In this document: in pieces, positions 43,726 to 53,399 of the stretch | Layout: each line of letters begins with the position of its first letter | How positions within the stretch are numbered: the stretch's first letter is position 1 | Assembly (NCBI GenBank): GCA_046290815.1 | Contig: JBKBUF010000029.1 | Location: 1 to 57,468 of the forward strand | Length of the DNA stretch: 57,468 bases | Direction: 5' to 3' | DNA from: JBKBUF01 sp046290815 | GTDB lineage: Bacteria > Bacteroidota > Bacteroidia > Cytophagales > Cytophagaceae | Notes under the pieces: generated by a model | What the model was told of the DNA's origin: nothing | The model's input: the letters and a program-made list of their open reading frames with translations, nothing else | The model's database searches: none | Position numbers and translations under genes: made by a program

Positions 43726-46700
43726 ATGACAGCAACGGAATCATTTAGGTCAACATGTTCTTACTGCGGGGTAGGATGCGGTGTTATTGTTAACAAAGAA
43801 GCTTCAGGTAAAGTCACTGTTCAGGGAGATCCGGATCATCCTGTAAACAAAGGTATGCTTTGTTCTAAAGGAATGAATCTTCATTATGTAGTATCAGATA
43901 AATCTGATCGCATACTTTATCCGGAAATGAGGTGGGCAAGAAATCTTCCAAGACAAAAGGTTTCATGGGATACAGCACTGGAAAGAACTGCTGCAGTGTT
44001 TAAAACATTTATAGAGAAATACGGCCCTGATTCGGTAGGTTTTTATGTGTCAGGTCAATGTCTGACTGAAGAATATTACATCATCAACAAACTGGTTAAA
44101 GGCTTTCTTGGAACCAATAACATAGATACAAATTCAAGACTCTGTATGAGCTCTGCCGTAGTGGGGTATAAACTTTCGTTGGGAGAAGATTCTGTACCTG
44201 TCTCTTATGAAGATATAGAGCTTGCCGATTGTTTTTTTATTACCGGAGCCAATCCTGCATGGTGTCACCCGATTTTATTCAGGAGACTTGAAGCTTATAA
44301 AGCTGCGAATCCGGATGTAAAAATTATAGTGGCAGATCCGAGAAAAACTCAAACCTGTTCGATTGCAGACCTTCATTTGCAAATCAATCCCGGAACTGAC
44401 ATCACCTTGTATCATGCCATAGGCAGATCTCTGATTGAAGCAGGTTTAATCGACTATGATTTTATCAACGACAGGACAGAGGGGTTTGAATTATACAGGA
44501 GAGAAGTAATGAAGCTTTCTCTTGAAGAAGCGGCAGAAGTCTGCGGTATTACTATAGAGGAAATTGAACTTGCAGCTAAGTATATCGGTGAAGCCAAGGG
44601 GTATATTTCCATGTGGGCAATGGGATTAAACCAAAGTGTTGTAGGTGTAAACAAAAATCTGGGACTGATAAATCTTTCACTTATAACAGGCCAAATAGGA
44701 AAACCAGGTTCGGGTCCTTTCTCTCTTACCGGACAACCCAATGCAATGGGAGGAAGGGAAGTAGGAGGTTTATGCAACCTGTTGCCTGCGCATAGAAATC
44801 TTGATAATCCTGCTCACAGAGCAGAGGTAGCAGAATTCTGGGGTGTACCATCCATACCTGAAAAACCGGGGTATTCAGCTACGGAAATGTTTGACAACCT
44901 ACTATCCGGAAAGCTGAAAGCGATATGGATCATTTGCACCAATCCGTTGGTAAGCCTTCCAAATGCAAGAAACATTGATGTGGCGATGAAGAATGCAAAG
45001 TTCGTCGTAGTGCAGGATATCTCACATAATTCCGATACTGTAAAATTTGCAGATGTTATACTTCCTGCAGCAGGCTGGCTGGAGAAGGAGGGAACAATGA
45101 CAAACTCAGAAAGAAGAATTACTTATCTGAACAAAGTGATAGATGCGCCTGGTCACGCATTACCTGATATTGAAATTATTCAACGCTTTGCAGCTTTAAT
45201 GGGTTATCAAAAATATTTCAATTACTCTTCTGCCTCTGATATTTTTGATGAACATTGCAGACTAACAAAAGGAACCAATGTTGATATCAGCGGTCTTAGC
45301 TATGAAAAAATAAAGCAATATGGAAGTGTTCAGTGGCCATGTCCAACCAAAGAACATAAAGGAACTCCAAGGTTATTTACTGATCATAAATTTCCTACAA
45401 TTTCCGGAAAAGCCAGGCTACACAATGTTCCGGACGGAAACCTGTCGGAGAAACCAACTAAGGAATATCCTTTAATACTAACATCCGGAAGGATCAGGGA
45501 TCAATGGCATACCATGACCAGAACAGGGAAGGTTAAAAAACTTAACCAGCATATAGCACAACCATTTCTTGAAATTCATTACATAGATGCAGAATCGAGA
45601 GACATAAAAGACGGAGATGTTGTGGAAGTGATCAACAGCAGAGGCAGTGTGAGAGTGTTGGCCAAGGTAACTGAGGACATTAAACCAGGAGTAGTATTTC
45701 TACCGATGCATTGGGGCAGAACTCTGAATGCAGATTTTGCCCGAGCAAATAACCTAACTTCAGATTTAATTGATGCCAAATCTAAAGAGCCTGATTTGAA
45801 ATTTTCGGCAATAGAGGTAATCAAATACACGAAAGAAAACGAAAAGATACTTGTGGTAGGTGCAGGAGCAGGGGCATGCAGATTTGTGACAAGGTACAGA
45901 GAATTGAATAAGGAAGATGAGTTGGTAGTTTTCAGTGCAGAAACAGATGCATTTTATAACAGAGTTATGTTGCCTGAATATATCAGTGGGAAGCAAAGCT
46001 GGAGTAGTTTGATGAAACTGGAGGATGAAGAGCTTAGAAAACTTGATGTGGTTTTGCATAAAGGGGTAAAAATAGTAAGCATCAACAGGGAAGGTAAAAC
46101 CGTTACGGACTCCAATGGTAATGTTCACGCTTATGATAAGCTTCTACTTTCAATGGGAAGCAGAGCGAATGTTCCAGGAAATATTCCGACGGATGTGAAT
46201 GGCATATTTACAATGAGAAGCAGACCGGATGCGGATAACCTGATTAAATTTATACAACCAGGAGGAAAAGCTGTAATTGTAGGAGGAGGATTATTAGGAC
46301 TTGAACTTGCTGATTCGTTGAATATTCTTGGGATGAATGTTTCGGTAGTCCAGCGGTCATCCAGGCTTATGGACAGGCAGCTTGATGTGACAGGCAGCAC
46401 ATTACTTGCCCAGGAACTTAACGGCAGAGGAATTGATATTTATTATAATGATGAAGTGTTACAGGTGCGGGGGAAAGAAGCGATAACCGGAGTAAGATTG
46501 AAATCAGGAAGAAATATTGATTGTGATGTTATGATAATTGCCATCGGGACTATACCTAATACCCAACTGGCAAAAGATTCAGGCTTGATATGCAACAGAG
46601 GTGTGGTGGTAGATGATTACCTGCGTACCTCCGATCCGGACATATTCGCTATCGGGGAAATTGCAGAATACAACCAGCAATTATTTGGAATAACAGCTGC

Positions 46701-47235
46701 TGCAGAAGAGCAGGCAGAAAAAGCTTCTGAGTTTATCAATGGTAATTTGTTCAGTATTTATAAGGGAAGCCTTTCCATGAATATTTTGAAAGTGTCAGGA
46801 CTAAGCGTATGTTCATTAGGTATGGTAGAGGCTCCGATGAACGATCCGGATTATGAAGAAGTGATATACATAGATAAAGCTCAGAGGTATTATAAAAAGT
46901 GTATTGTGTATCAGGATAATCTTGTTGGAGCAATACTAATAGGTGATAAAGCCCAGTTCAATGAATTCAGAGAGTTGATTAAATCCAGGCTGGAGTTATC
47001 GGAAAAACGGTTGAATCTGATATTAGGTTCTTCCTCCTCGCAACCAGCAATGGGTAAACTGGTTTGTTCCTGCAATAATGTAGGAGAGGGAAACCTGGTA
47101 AAAGCAATAGAGAACGGATGCAGTAGCATGAATGATTTGTGTAAGACTACGGGAGCTGGAACAGGCTGCGGAAGTTGCAGGCCTGAAGTGAAAGCATTAC
47201 TTGAAAAATTAAAAGAAGCATCAATTAAAGTCTGA
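43726..47235 (+). CDS. nasA: Assimilatory nitrate reductase NasA fused to NirB-like FAD module and BFD domain
   Basis: 1169 residues. Residues 1-695 are a bis-MGD molybdoenzyme: [4Fe-4S] Cys ligands C11, C14, C18 and C46, Mo-ligand C140 in TNSRLCMSS, and the dinucleotide-binding domain starting near 570. From about 703 (KILVVGAGAGACRFV) there is a FAD/NAD(P)H oxidoreductase as in NirB/NasC (IVGGGLLGLELADSL), ending in a BFD [2Fe-2S] domain (about 1111-1160; LVCSCNN...GTGCGSC). In Klebsiella the two parts are separate (NasA, NasC). One polypeptide here can take electrons from NADH straight to nitrate. The next gene starts one base after the stop. Confidence 0.94.
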   Translation: MTATESFRSTCSYCGVGCGVIVNKEASGKVTVQGDPDHPVNKGMLCSKGMNLHYVVSDKSDRILYPEMRWARNLPRQKVSWDTALERTAAVFKTFIEKYGPDSVGFYVSGQCLTEEYYIINKLVKGFLGTNNIDTNSRLCMSSAVVGYKLSLGEDSVPVSYEDIELADCFFITGANPAWCHPILFRRLEAYKAANPDVKIIVADPRKTQTCSIADLHLQINPGTDITLYHAIGRSLIEAGLIDYDFINDRTEGFELYRREVMKLSLEEAAEVCGITIEEIELAAKYIGEAKGYISMWAMGLNQSVVGVNKNLGLINLSLITGQIGKPGSGPFSLTGQPNAMGGREVGGLCNLLPAHRNLDNPAHRAEVAEFWGVPSIPEKPGYSATEMFDNLLSGKLKAIWIICTNPLVSLPNARNIDVAMKNAKFVVVQDISHNSDTVKFADVILPAAGWLEKEGTMTNSERRITYLNKVIDAPGHALPDIEIIQRFAALMGYQKYFNYSSASDIFDEHCRLTKGTNVDISGLSYEKIKQYGSVQWPCPTKEHKGTPRLFTDHKFPTISGKARLHNVPDGNLSEKPTKEYPLILTSGRIRDQWHTMTRTGKVKKLNQHIAQPFLEIHYIDAESRDIKDGDVVEVINSRGSVRVLAKVTEDIKPGVVFLPMHWGRTLNADFARANNLTSDLIDAKSKEPDLKFSAIEVIKYTKENEKILVVGAGAGACRFVTRYRELNKEDELVVFSAETDAFYNRVMLPEYISGKQSWSSLMKLEDEELRKLDVVLHKGVKIVSINREGKTVTDSNGNVHAYDKLLLSMGSRANVPGNIPTDVNGIFTMRSRPDADNLIKFIQPGGKAVIVGGGLLGLELADSLNILGMNVSVVQRSSRLMDRQLDVTGSTLLAQELNGRGIDIYYNDEVLQVRGKEAITGVRLKSGRNIDCDVMIIAIGTIPNTQLAKDSGLICNRGVVVDDYLRTSDPDIFAIGEIAEYNQQLFGITAAAEEQAEKASEFINGNLFSIYKGSLSMNILKVSGLSVCSLGMVEAPMNDPDYEEVIYIDKAQRYYKKCIVYQDNLVGAILIGDKAQFNEFRELIKSRLELSEKRLNLILGSSSSQPAMGKLVCSCNNVGEGNLVKAIENGCSSMNDLCKTTGAGTGCGSCRPEVKALLEKLKEASIKV

Positions 47236-47236
47236 T

Positions 47237-48688
47237 ATGCAGAAAGTACGAGCACAAATTTTCGTTCCCGGTGGAATAGTATCCCCAGGCGAATTGAGGA
47301 AAATTGTTAATACGGCGCATCACCTTCATGCATCTTGTATTCACATAGGAAACAGACAGGAACTTATCATTTCGGTGGAGCAAAAATATGAGGAAATACT
47401 TTCTCAAAGATTTACTCATGGACAATATGCCTTTGCTGTCGGAAGTACTGATCTTAATAATATAACATGTTCTTTTGTTACAAGTGATATTGTAGAGTCT
47501 TTTCCCTGGCTCACGGAGGGAGTGTATCTGGAGATTCTTTCAGAGTTTTCTTATAAGCCAAAGCTAAAAATAAATATTGCAGATCCTAACCAGTCATTCG
47601 TTCCTCTTTTTACAGGTAATTTAAATTTTATTGCATCTGAGTTCAGTAATTACTGGTACCTGTTTTTAAAGTTACCCGGTATGAAAAAAATGGAAATGTG
47701 GCCGGTATTAATTGATACTAATGAAGTCAGCACAATTGCACAGGTGTTGGAGGATGCTGTAACTAAAATGAATAAAGTTTCACTGCCTCAGCTTGAAACT
47801 TTTGTTTACAATTTCAGATCATGGAAATTCAGGATAATAGAAAAGGCATTAAATTTTCCGGTTTACGATCCACTTCCATATGAGGGTTTTCATAAGTCTG
47901 GAGATAAGTACTGGCTTGGAATTTATCATTCCAATAATTCTTTTCCATTGAAATTCATTGAAAATTTGTGTCTTCTATGCCATCAGACTAATATCGGTTC
48001 AATATGTCTCACTCCCTGGAATTCACTGTTGATTAAAAATATTAATCCCAAAGATTTACTCCTTTGGAGAAGCCTTTTAGGGAAGCACGGAATCAATACA
48101 GGGCATTCTCATCTTGAATTAAACTGGCAATATGAAGCATTAAACTACGATTCACTTCAGTTGAAGAAATACATAGTAAATAAATTCGTTCAAAAAGGTA
48201 TAAGGACCGAAGGTTTGATCTTTGGAATTGAAGATTCGGATTGCCATGTTTTTTCATCTATCACTATTAAAAAGAATTATACTTTAAATTTCGGACTATT
48301 GAAGCTTTTTCCTATCTATTCAGTAAGCCATAAAAAAGATTTTAATCCAAACCAGTCGGAAGAAGTTCAGTTTGTGGACGGGTTGAAGTCAAGGCATATA
48401 CCTGATATATTGGAATATCTGACTATGTTGTATTATGATTCTTTGTCTGAATTGCAGGAAAAGCCATCAGCGAATAATGATAAGTTGTCTGAAAAACCAT
48501 ATGAGGAAAGAAATATATACCAATGTTCAGATTGCATGACAGTGTATGATCCTTTATATGGTGATGAAACCGCAAATTTAAGTCCGGGACTGGAGTTAGT
48601 ACATGTTCCGGAAGATTTCAGGTGTCCGGTTTGTGACGCGTCTAAAGATAATTTTAAAATCAAAACGTTGGAGCAATTAACCGCTTAA
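47237..48688 (+). CDS. Degenerate siroheme-reductase-like protein with C-terminal rubredoxin
   Basis: 483 residues. Residues 1-70 fit the ferredoxin-like half domain of nitrite/sulfite reductases (VPGGIVSPGELRKIVNTAHH, then HIGNRQELIISV). A second copy lies near 225-290 (LCLLCHQTNIGSICLTPWNSLLIKNI), as in true reductases. The Cys ligands for siroheme/[4Fe-4S] (C-x5-C and C-x3-C) are not found. Residues 425-475 are a rubredoxin: C430, C433, C463 and C466 in YQCSDCMTVYDP and FRCPVCDASKDNF. Placed between nasA and moaA, it may pass electrons to the reductase or aid its assembly. Function not established. Confidence 0.75.
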   Translation: MQKVRAQIFVPGGIVSPGELRKIVNTAHHLHASCIHIGNRQELIISVEQKYEEILSQRFTHGQYAFAVGSTDLNNITCSFVTSDIVESFPWLTEGVYLEILSEFSYKPKLKINIADPNQSFVPLFTGNLNFIASEFSNYWYLFLKLPGMKKMEMWPVLIDTNEVSTIAQVLEDAVTKMNKVSLPQLETFVYNFRSWKFRIIEKALNFPVYDPLPYEGFHKSGDKYWLGIYHSNNSFPLKFIENLCLLCHQTNIGSICLTPWNSLLIKNINPKDLLLWRSLLGKHGINTGHSHLELNWQYEALNYDSLQLKKYIVNKFVQKGIRTEGLIFGIEDSDCHVFSSITIKKNYTLNFGLLKLFPIYSVSHKKDFNPNQSEEVQFVDGLKSRHIPDILEYLTMLYYDSLSELQEKPSANNDKLSEKPYEERNIYQCSDCMTVYDPLYGDETANLSPGLELVHVPEDFRCPVCDASKDNFKIKTLEQLTA

Positions 48689-48690
48689 TT

Positions 48691-49635
48691 ATGACAGAAG
48701 AAATAAAGGATCAGTATGGAAGAACATTCAAGACTTTGAGAGTGAGTCTGACTGAACTTTGCAATCTGAGCTGTGGATATTGTGTTTCAGGAAATAATGT
48801 AAAGTCTTCTTCAGGTAAATTAAACCATGATCAGTTTGTAGAGATCATTTCGAAACTCAATGAAATTTTGTCTTTCAACACGATCAGACTTACAGGAGGT
48901 GAACCACTTATTTTTAAAGATATAATCCCGCTGATAAAAAGTATATCTTCATTGGGTATTGATTTAAAAATGACCACCAACGGTTTTTTGCTAGAAAAAA
49001 AGGCAGGTGAACTTTTTGATGCCGGACTCAAGTGTATTAATGTTTCTCTTGATGCTATTGATGAAGATATATTTGCTTCCATTACAAGAACCTCCGGTGC
49101 GAACAAGGTAATAAAGGGTATTGATGCTGCGATAGCCGCGGGCATTAATGTAAAGTTAAACTGTGTTGTTCTAAAAGATTTAAATGAAGATCAGTTAATA
49201 CCTTTGCTGCAGTTCAGTAAAAGTCGGGGAATAATTATTCGTTATCTCGAATTAATGAACATGGGATACCTATATAAGGCACAGAAAGATTTTTTGGTAT
49301 CAGAGCGCGAAATCCTCCAAAACATTTCTTCAAAATATCAGGTGAGGGAATTGCCCAGAAAGCATTCATCCACTTCCAGATATTGGGTTACCAATGATAA
49401 CGCTACATTTGGTATTATTTCGAATATTTCCAGACCTTTTTGTCATGACTGTGACAGATTAAGATTGGATAGCAGCGGAAATATTTACGGTTGTCTCAGC
49501 AGTGAGAAAAAGTTTAACATTTATCATCACCTTTATGATAAAGAAGCTTTGGTAGATTTACTTAATCAGGCGTTGTCAGAAAAGAAAGATTTTTTTACAG
49601 GTAGTAATGTGTCCATGATGCAGGTGGGTGGATAA
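48691..49635 (+). CDS. moaA: GTP 3',8-cyclase MoaA
   Basis: 314 residues of the radical SAM enzyme that starts molybdenum cofactor synthesis. N-terminal cluster TELCNLSCGYC (C-x3-C-x2-C), TGGEP, TNGFLL, VSLDAID; C-terminal second [4Fe-4S] cluster FCHDCDRLRLDSSGNIYGCL (C-x2-C-x13-C) and the C-terminal Gly-Gly (MMQVGG) needed for GTP conversion. Its place as the last gene of the nitrate reductase operon links cofactor supply to NasA demand. Other moa/moe genes are not in the window. Confidence 0.95.
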   Translation: MTEEIKDQYGRTFKTLRVSLTELCNLSCGYCVSGNNVKSSSGKLNHDQFVEIISKLNEILSFNTIRLTGGEPLIFKDIIPLIKSISSLGIDLKMTTNGFLLEKKAGELFDAGLKCINVSLDAIDEDIFASITRTSGANKVIKGIDAAIAAGINVKLNCVVLKDLNEDQLIPLLQFSKSRGIIIRYLELMNMGYLYKAQKDFLVSEREILQNISSKYQVRELPRKHSSTSRYWVTNDNATFGIISNISRPFCHDCDRLRLDSSGNIYGCLSSEKKFNIYHHLYDKEALVDLLNQALSEKKDFFTGSNVSMMQVGG

Positions 49636-49637
49636 GA

Positions 49638-49673
49638 TTTAGCAATTTTTTATTACATTGCGAAAATTTTTTT
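49638..49673 (+). terminator. Weak terminator-like hairpin after moaA
   Basis: AGCAAT and ATTGC flank a T-rich loop, followed by GAAAATTTTTTT. The stem is short, so this is tentative. The YfiT-like gene starts 50 bases after moaA. Confidence 0.35.
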
Positions 49674-49685
49674 GAATACCAACAT

Positions 49686-50225
49686 ATGAAGACTGAGACA
49701 GAACAGTTAAAATTCCCTATTGGAAAATTTGTACCTCCGGTAAAAATTACAGATGAACATTTAAATACATACATCCGGGATATTGAATCATTTCCAAAGA
49801 GATTATCGGAAGCAGTAAAAGGGCTTTCTGATCAGCAGTTGGATACTCCATACAGAGATGGAGGGTGGACTATAAGACAGGTGGTGCATCATTGTGCGGA
49901 TAGTCATATGAATAGTCTGACAAGATTTAAGCTAGCACTTACGGAAGATAAGCCTGTCATCAAGCCATATTATGAGGAACGTTGGGCTGAACTGGAGGAT
50001 AGTAAAAACCTCAATATTGGGCCTGCATTAAAGATGCTTGAAGGTTTGCATGAACGGTGGACGCATTTGCTAAAAAGCCTTACAAGAGATCAGCTTAAGC
50101 GGTCATTTGTGCATCCTGAACATGGCCGGGAATTTAGCCTGGAAGAAAACATCGGTGTTTATGCCTGGCATTGTAATCATCATTTAGCGCATATTACCTG
50201 TTTGAAGTCCAGAATAAACTGGTAA
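49686..50225 (+). CDS. DinB/YfiT-family putative thiol transferase
   Basis: 179 residues, four-helix DinB fold of the YfiT type (bacillithiol transferase/metal-dependent hydrolase relatives). N-terminal LKFPIGKFVPP, central WTIRQVVHHCADSHMNSLTRFKLAL with metal-ligand His, and C-terminal YAWHCNHHLAHI with two further His. YfiT-like proteins in Bacteroidota often pair with bacillithiol use. It lies after moaA on the same strand but behind a possible terminator and has no obvious tie to nitrate. Confidence 0.88.
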   Translation: MKTETEQLKFPIGKFVPPVKITDEHLNTYIRDIESFPKRLSEAVKGLSDQQLDTPYRDGGWTIRQVVHHCADSHMNSLTRFKLALTEDKPVIKPYYEERWAELEDSKNLNIGPALKMLEGLHERWTHLLKSLTRDQLKRSFVHPEHGREFSLEENIGVYAWHCNHHLAHITCLKSRINW

Positions 50226-50259
50226 TTCTTTTGTAAAATTTCTTAAACATATACAAAAA

Positions 50260-50287
50260 TGGCTGGTTTTGATCTGAAATCAGCCAG
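50260..50287. other. Hairpin just before the multi-PAS kinase start
   Basis: TGGCTGGTTTT and GAAATCAGCCA pair (two G-U or mismatched positions) around GATCT. The stem ends three bases before the ATG at 50290, so it could hide the start or end the YfiT transcript. It lacks a T-run. Confidence 0.45.
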
Positions 50288-50289
50288 CT

Positions 50290-53200
50290 ATGGATAAAAG
50301 TTTTGGTACTTTTATTAAAGAAACATCTATTACCCAATATTTACTACCGGAAATTTTAAAAAACATTTTTGAGCCGGTTGTAATTTTTTCAGAATCAGGC
50401 TTAATTCTGTATGGTAATCCTTCATTTGAAAAATTTTCAGGATATAGTATCTCCGAGCTAAATGGTAAAAATATAATCCAGTTGCTTCAGCCGCCAGGCA
50501 TGTCTGTTCCTGAAAAGGTGATAAGAGCAATGCACCCATATTCTTTTAATTCATCTGAATTTTTCAGGATTTCTAATGGCAATTTCAATGGTCAGATTGT
50601 TCCTTTTCAGAATAATGGTTATAAAGCGGCATACATTATTTTAAAGGAAAATAATCAGTCACTTAAAACTCACCAGGCGACCAAACAACCTCTCTCTTTT
50701 TCTGATACAGTGGAGGCTCTCGCAAACATTGGAAGATGGGAGGTTGATGTTGATACCGGTAAGGCTTACTGGTCTGCTGAAATGTTTAGAATTTTTGAGT
50801 TGCCGGAAAAGGAACACCTGCCCCACGGAGCATTTCTTGAGTATGTTCATCCGGAAGATGTTGAATTGGTGGTTGAGGTTATCGATAAGGTGCATACAGA
50901 AAAAAGTGTCCAGGACTTTGAATACCGGATTTTAGTAAATAACAAGAAAAAATGTAAAACTCTTGCTGGCAGAGTAAAGCCTGTATTGAATGAGAAATGC
51001 GATGTTGTAAAATTAATCGGATATTGCCAGGATATTACTGATAGAAAAATTACCGAAGATTTCCTTTCCGGAATAATCAAAGCTTCAATTGATGGAATAG
51101 TTGTGTTAAGGGCTAAAAGAAATGCTGAAAAAATTATTAGCGATTTTGAACTGATATTTTTAAATGACATTGCAGAACAGCATTTGGGATTGTCATTTGA
51201 AAGTTTTAAAGGGAAAGATATTCTGAAAGAATTCCCATGGTTAAAAGATAAGAAAATTGACCAGGATATAGAAAAGACAATTGATCAGGGTATCTCCGTT
51301 TCCCGAGAAGTAAATATACAGATTGCAGACAGACCGGTTTGGATAAAATACAAAACCGGCAAATACGATGATTGCTGTGTTATCACGTTTCAGGATTTCA
51401 CTTACCTTATTTCTGTACTTGAAGATTTTAAAAAAAATCAGGTTTATCTCAATATAGCATATGAAGCTGCCCATATCGGTTCCTTCGCATGGGATTTTGA
51501 AAGGGATAAACTTAGGAGTACAGGTATGTTTTGTAGTTTACTGAACCTGCCTGCAGGAGAGTTTAGCCTGGAAAAATTTTTAGATGTGGTTCATGTGGTT
51601 GATCGAAGTATGGTTCAAAAATGTATCTATGAGAGCCTGGATATAGGAGAATGTTCCATTGAATTTCAGATGCAGAATACCTACAAATATTTCTGGCTTA
51701 AAGGAGGAGTTTTTGAAGATGAATTATCCGGAAATAAAATTTTTCTTGGTAGTATAATTGATATAACCAAGAGGAGACAGTCGGAAGATGCTTTAATTCA
51801 ATTAAATGAAAAACTTAATCAACAATCTGAGGAATTGATCAAGCTCAATAATACCCTTGAGCAAAAAGTCATAGAACGGACAAAAGAATTGTCAGTGAGT
51901 GAAGAAAGATTTTTACTTGTTTCTAAAGCTACCGAGGATGCTGTATGGGATTGGGATTTCAATGAAAATAAAATCTGGTTTAATCAGATTTTCATGGATA
52001 AGTTCGGATACCATCCCTTTGACTTTACAAACGGTTATGAGTATTGGAAATCCAGGTTGCATCCGGAGGATAAGAAAAGGACTGTAGACAGCCTTGAAAG
52101 AGCTATTGCTCAAAAATCTGATGGGTGGAAGGAGGTGTATAGATTTTTGAACCGTATGGGAAATTATGTGATGCTTGTGGACAGAGGGTTTATTATAAGG
52201 GATTCTTCCGGCAGACCAACAAGAATGGTAGGTGTAATGACAGAGGTGACGGATTTATACCACATAGAGGAAAGGTTAAGGGAAAGCGAATCAAATTATA
52301 GATTTCTGGCGGAATCTATGCCTCAGCTTGTTTGGATTGCAGATCAGGAAGGAAAATTTGTTTATGTCAACAAACAGTGGATTGAGTATACAGGAATGGA
52401 GTATGATTACAATGACAGTAGTTTTTTCCTTAATGTACTTCATGAAGATGACAAAAAACTAGTAGAATATAAATGGTCCAAAAGTATAGAATCCGGCAGG
52501 GATTTTCATATGGAATTGAGGATGAAAGATGGTTATGGGAAATTCAGATGGTTTCTTAGCAGAGCGGTACCTATGCGAGATGAAAATGGTGTTATTATCA
52601 AATGGCTGGGTACTTGTACTGATATCCATGATCAAAAGAAGTTGCTGGATGATCTTGTGGAGACAAAGTTAAAACTCGATGAAATTAACAGGAATCTGAA
52701 TTTAAAAAATGAGCAGCTGAGCAGGATTAATAAGGAGCTTGATACCTTTGCCTATGCTGCTTCACACGATTTGAAATCTCCCGTAAAAAATATTGAGTCT
52801 TTATTGGGATTTTTAAGGAACGACATCCCGGCAGAACTGCGAAGTGAAGTTTTAGACAATTATTTTAACATGCTTTTTGAAAGTGTAATCAATCTAAAAA
52901 AGACTATTCAGGAATTGTCTGAAGTAACCAGGATAGAGGAAAATGGAGAAGCAGAAACCTGTAAGTTTTCCGAAATTGTTGCAGATGTATCGGTGAGCCT
53001 GATGGAACTGATAGAACAAAATCAGGCGACTGTTTCGGCAAGCTTTGATGTATCGGAAATGAAGATACCAAGAAGAAATCTTAGAAGTATTTTGTATAAT
53101 ATTATTTCCAATTCCATAAAATACCGATCCAAAGAAAGGGTTCCTAAAATTAATATTAAAACAGAAAGACTTGGAGAGGATTCCATTTGTCTGAGTATTA

Positions 53201-53397
53201 AAGACAATGGAAGAGGTATAAAACAGGAAGATATTCCAAAAATATTTCTGCCATTTAAACGAATTGATTATGATGTGGAAGGAAGCGGCATGGGTATGGT
53301 GGTTGTCAAAAGAATTGTAGATCAGAATGGTGGGAATATTGAAGTGAAAAGTACGGTAGGGGAAGGGACGGAGTTTTTGGTGAGGCTGAAAGGATAA
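50290..53397 (+). CDS. Soluble multi-PAS sensor histidine kinase
   Basis: 1035 residues without membrane helices, so cytoplasmic. About six PAS/PAC domains in tandem (near 15-110, 140-255, 260-370, 385-505, 545-675 and 675-795), with a coiled coil around 505-545 (LIQLNEKLNQQSEELIKLNNTLEQKV). PAS 2, 4, 5 and 6 are PAS_3-like with W-x-V and HPED/HEDD motifs. HisKA with phospho-His826 in YAASHDLKSPVK, N box ISNSIKYRSKE, G1 DNGRGI, G2 GSGMGM. Repeats follow at once after the stop. Partner unknown. Confidence 0.93.
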   Translation: MDKSFGTFIKETSITQYLLPEILKNIFEPVVIFSESGLILYGNPSFEKFSGYSISELNGKNIIQLLQPPGMSVPEKVIRAMHPYSFNSSEFFRISNGNFNGQIVPFQNNGYKAAYIILKENNQSLKTHQATKQPLSFSDTVEALANIGRWEVDVDTGKAYWSAEMFRIFELPEKEHLPHGAFLEYVHPEDVELVVEVIDKVHTEKSVQDFEYRILVNNKKKCKTLAGRVKPVLNEKCDVVKLIGYCQDITDRKITEDFLSGIIKASIDGIVVLRAKRNAEKIISDFELIFLNDIAEQHLGLSFESFKGKDILKEFPWLKDKKIDQDIEKTIDQGISVSREVNIQIADRPVWIKYKTGKYDDCCVITFQDFTYLISVLEDFKKNQVYLNIAYEAAHIGSFAWDFERDKLRSTGMFCSLLNLPAGEFSLEKFLDVVHVVDRSMVQKCIYESLDIGECSIEFQMQNTYKYFWLKGGVFEDELSGNKIFLGSIIDITKRRQSEDALIQLNEKLNQQSEELIKLNNTLEQKVIERTKELSVSEERFLLVSKATEDAVWDWDFNENKIWFNQIFMDKFGYHPFDFTNGYEYWKSRLHPEDKKRTVDSLERAIAQKSDGWKEVYRFLNRMGNYVMLVDRGFIIRDSSGRPTRMVGVMTEVTDLYHIEERLRESESNYRFLAESMPQLVWIADQEGKFVYVNKQWIEYTGMEYDYNDSSFFLNVLHEDDKKLVEYKWSKSIESGRDFHMELRMKDGYGKFRWFLSRAVPMRDENGVIIKWLGTCTDIHDQKKLLDDLVETKLKLDEINRNLNLKNEQLSRINKELDTFAYAASHDLKSPVKNIESLLGFLRNDIPAELRSEVLDNYFNMLFESVINLKKTIQELSEVTRIEENGEAETCKFSEIVADVSVSLMELIEQNQATVSASFDVSEMKIPRRNLRSILYNIISNSIKYRSKERVPKINIKTERLGEDSICLSIKDNGRGIKQEDIPKIFLPFKRIDYDVEGSGMGMVVVKRIVDQNGGNIEVKSTVGEGTEFLVRLKG

Positions 53398-53399
53398 TT

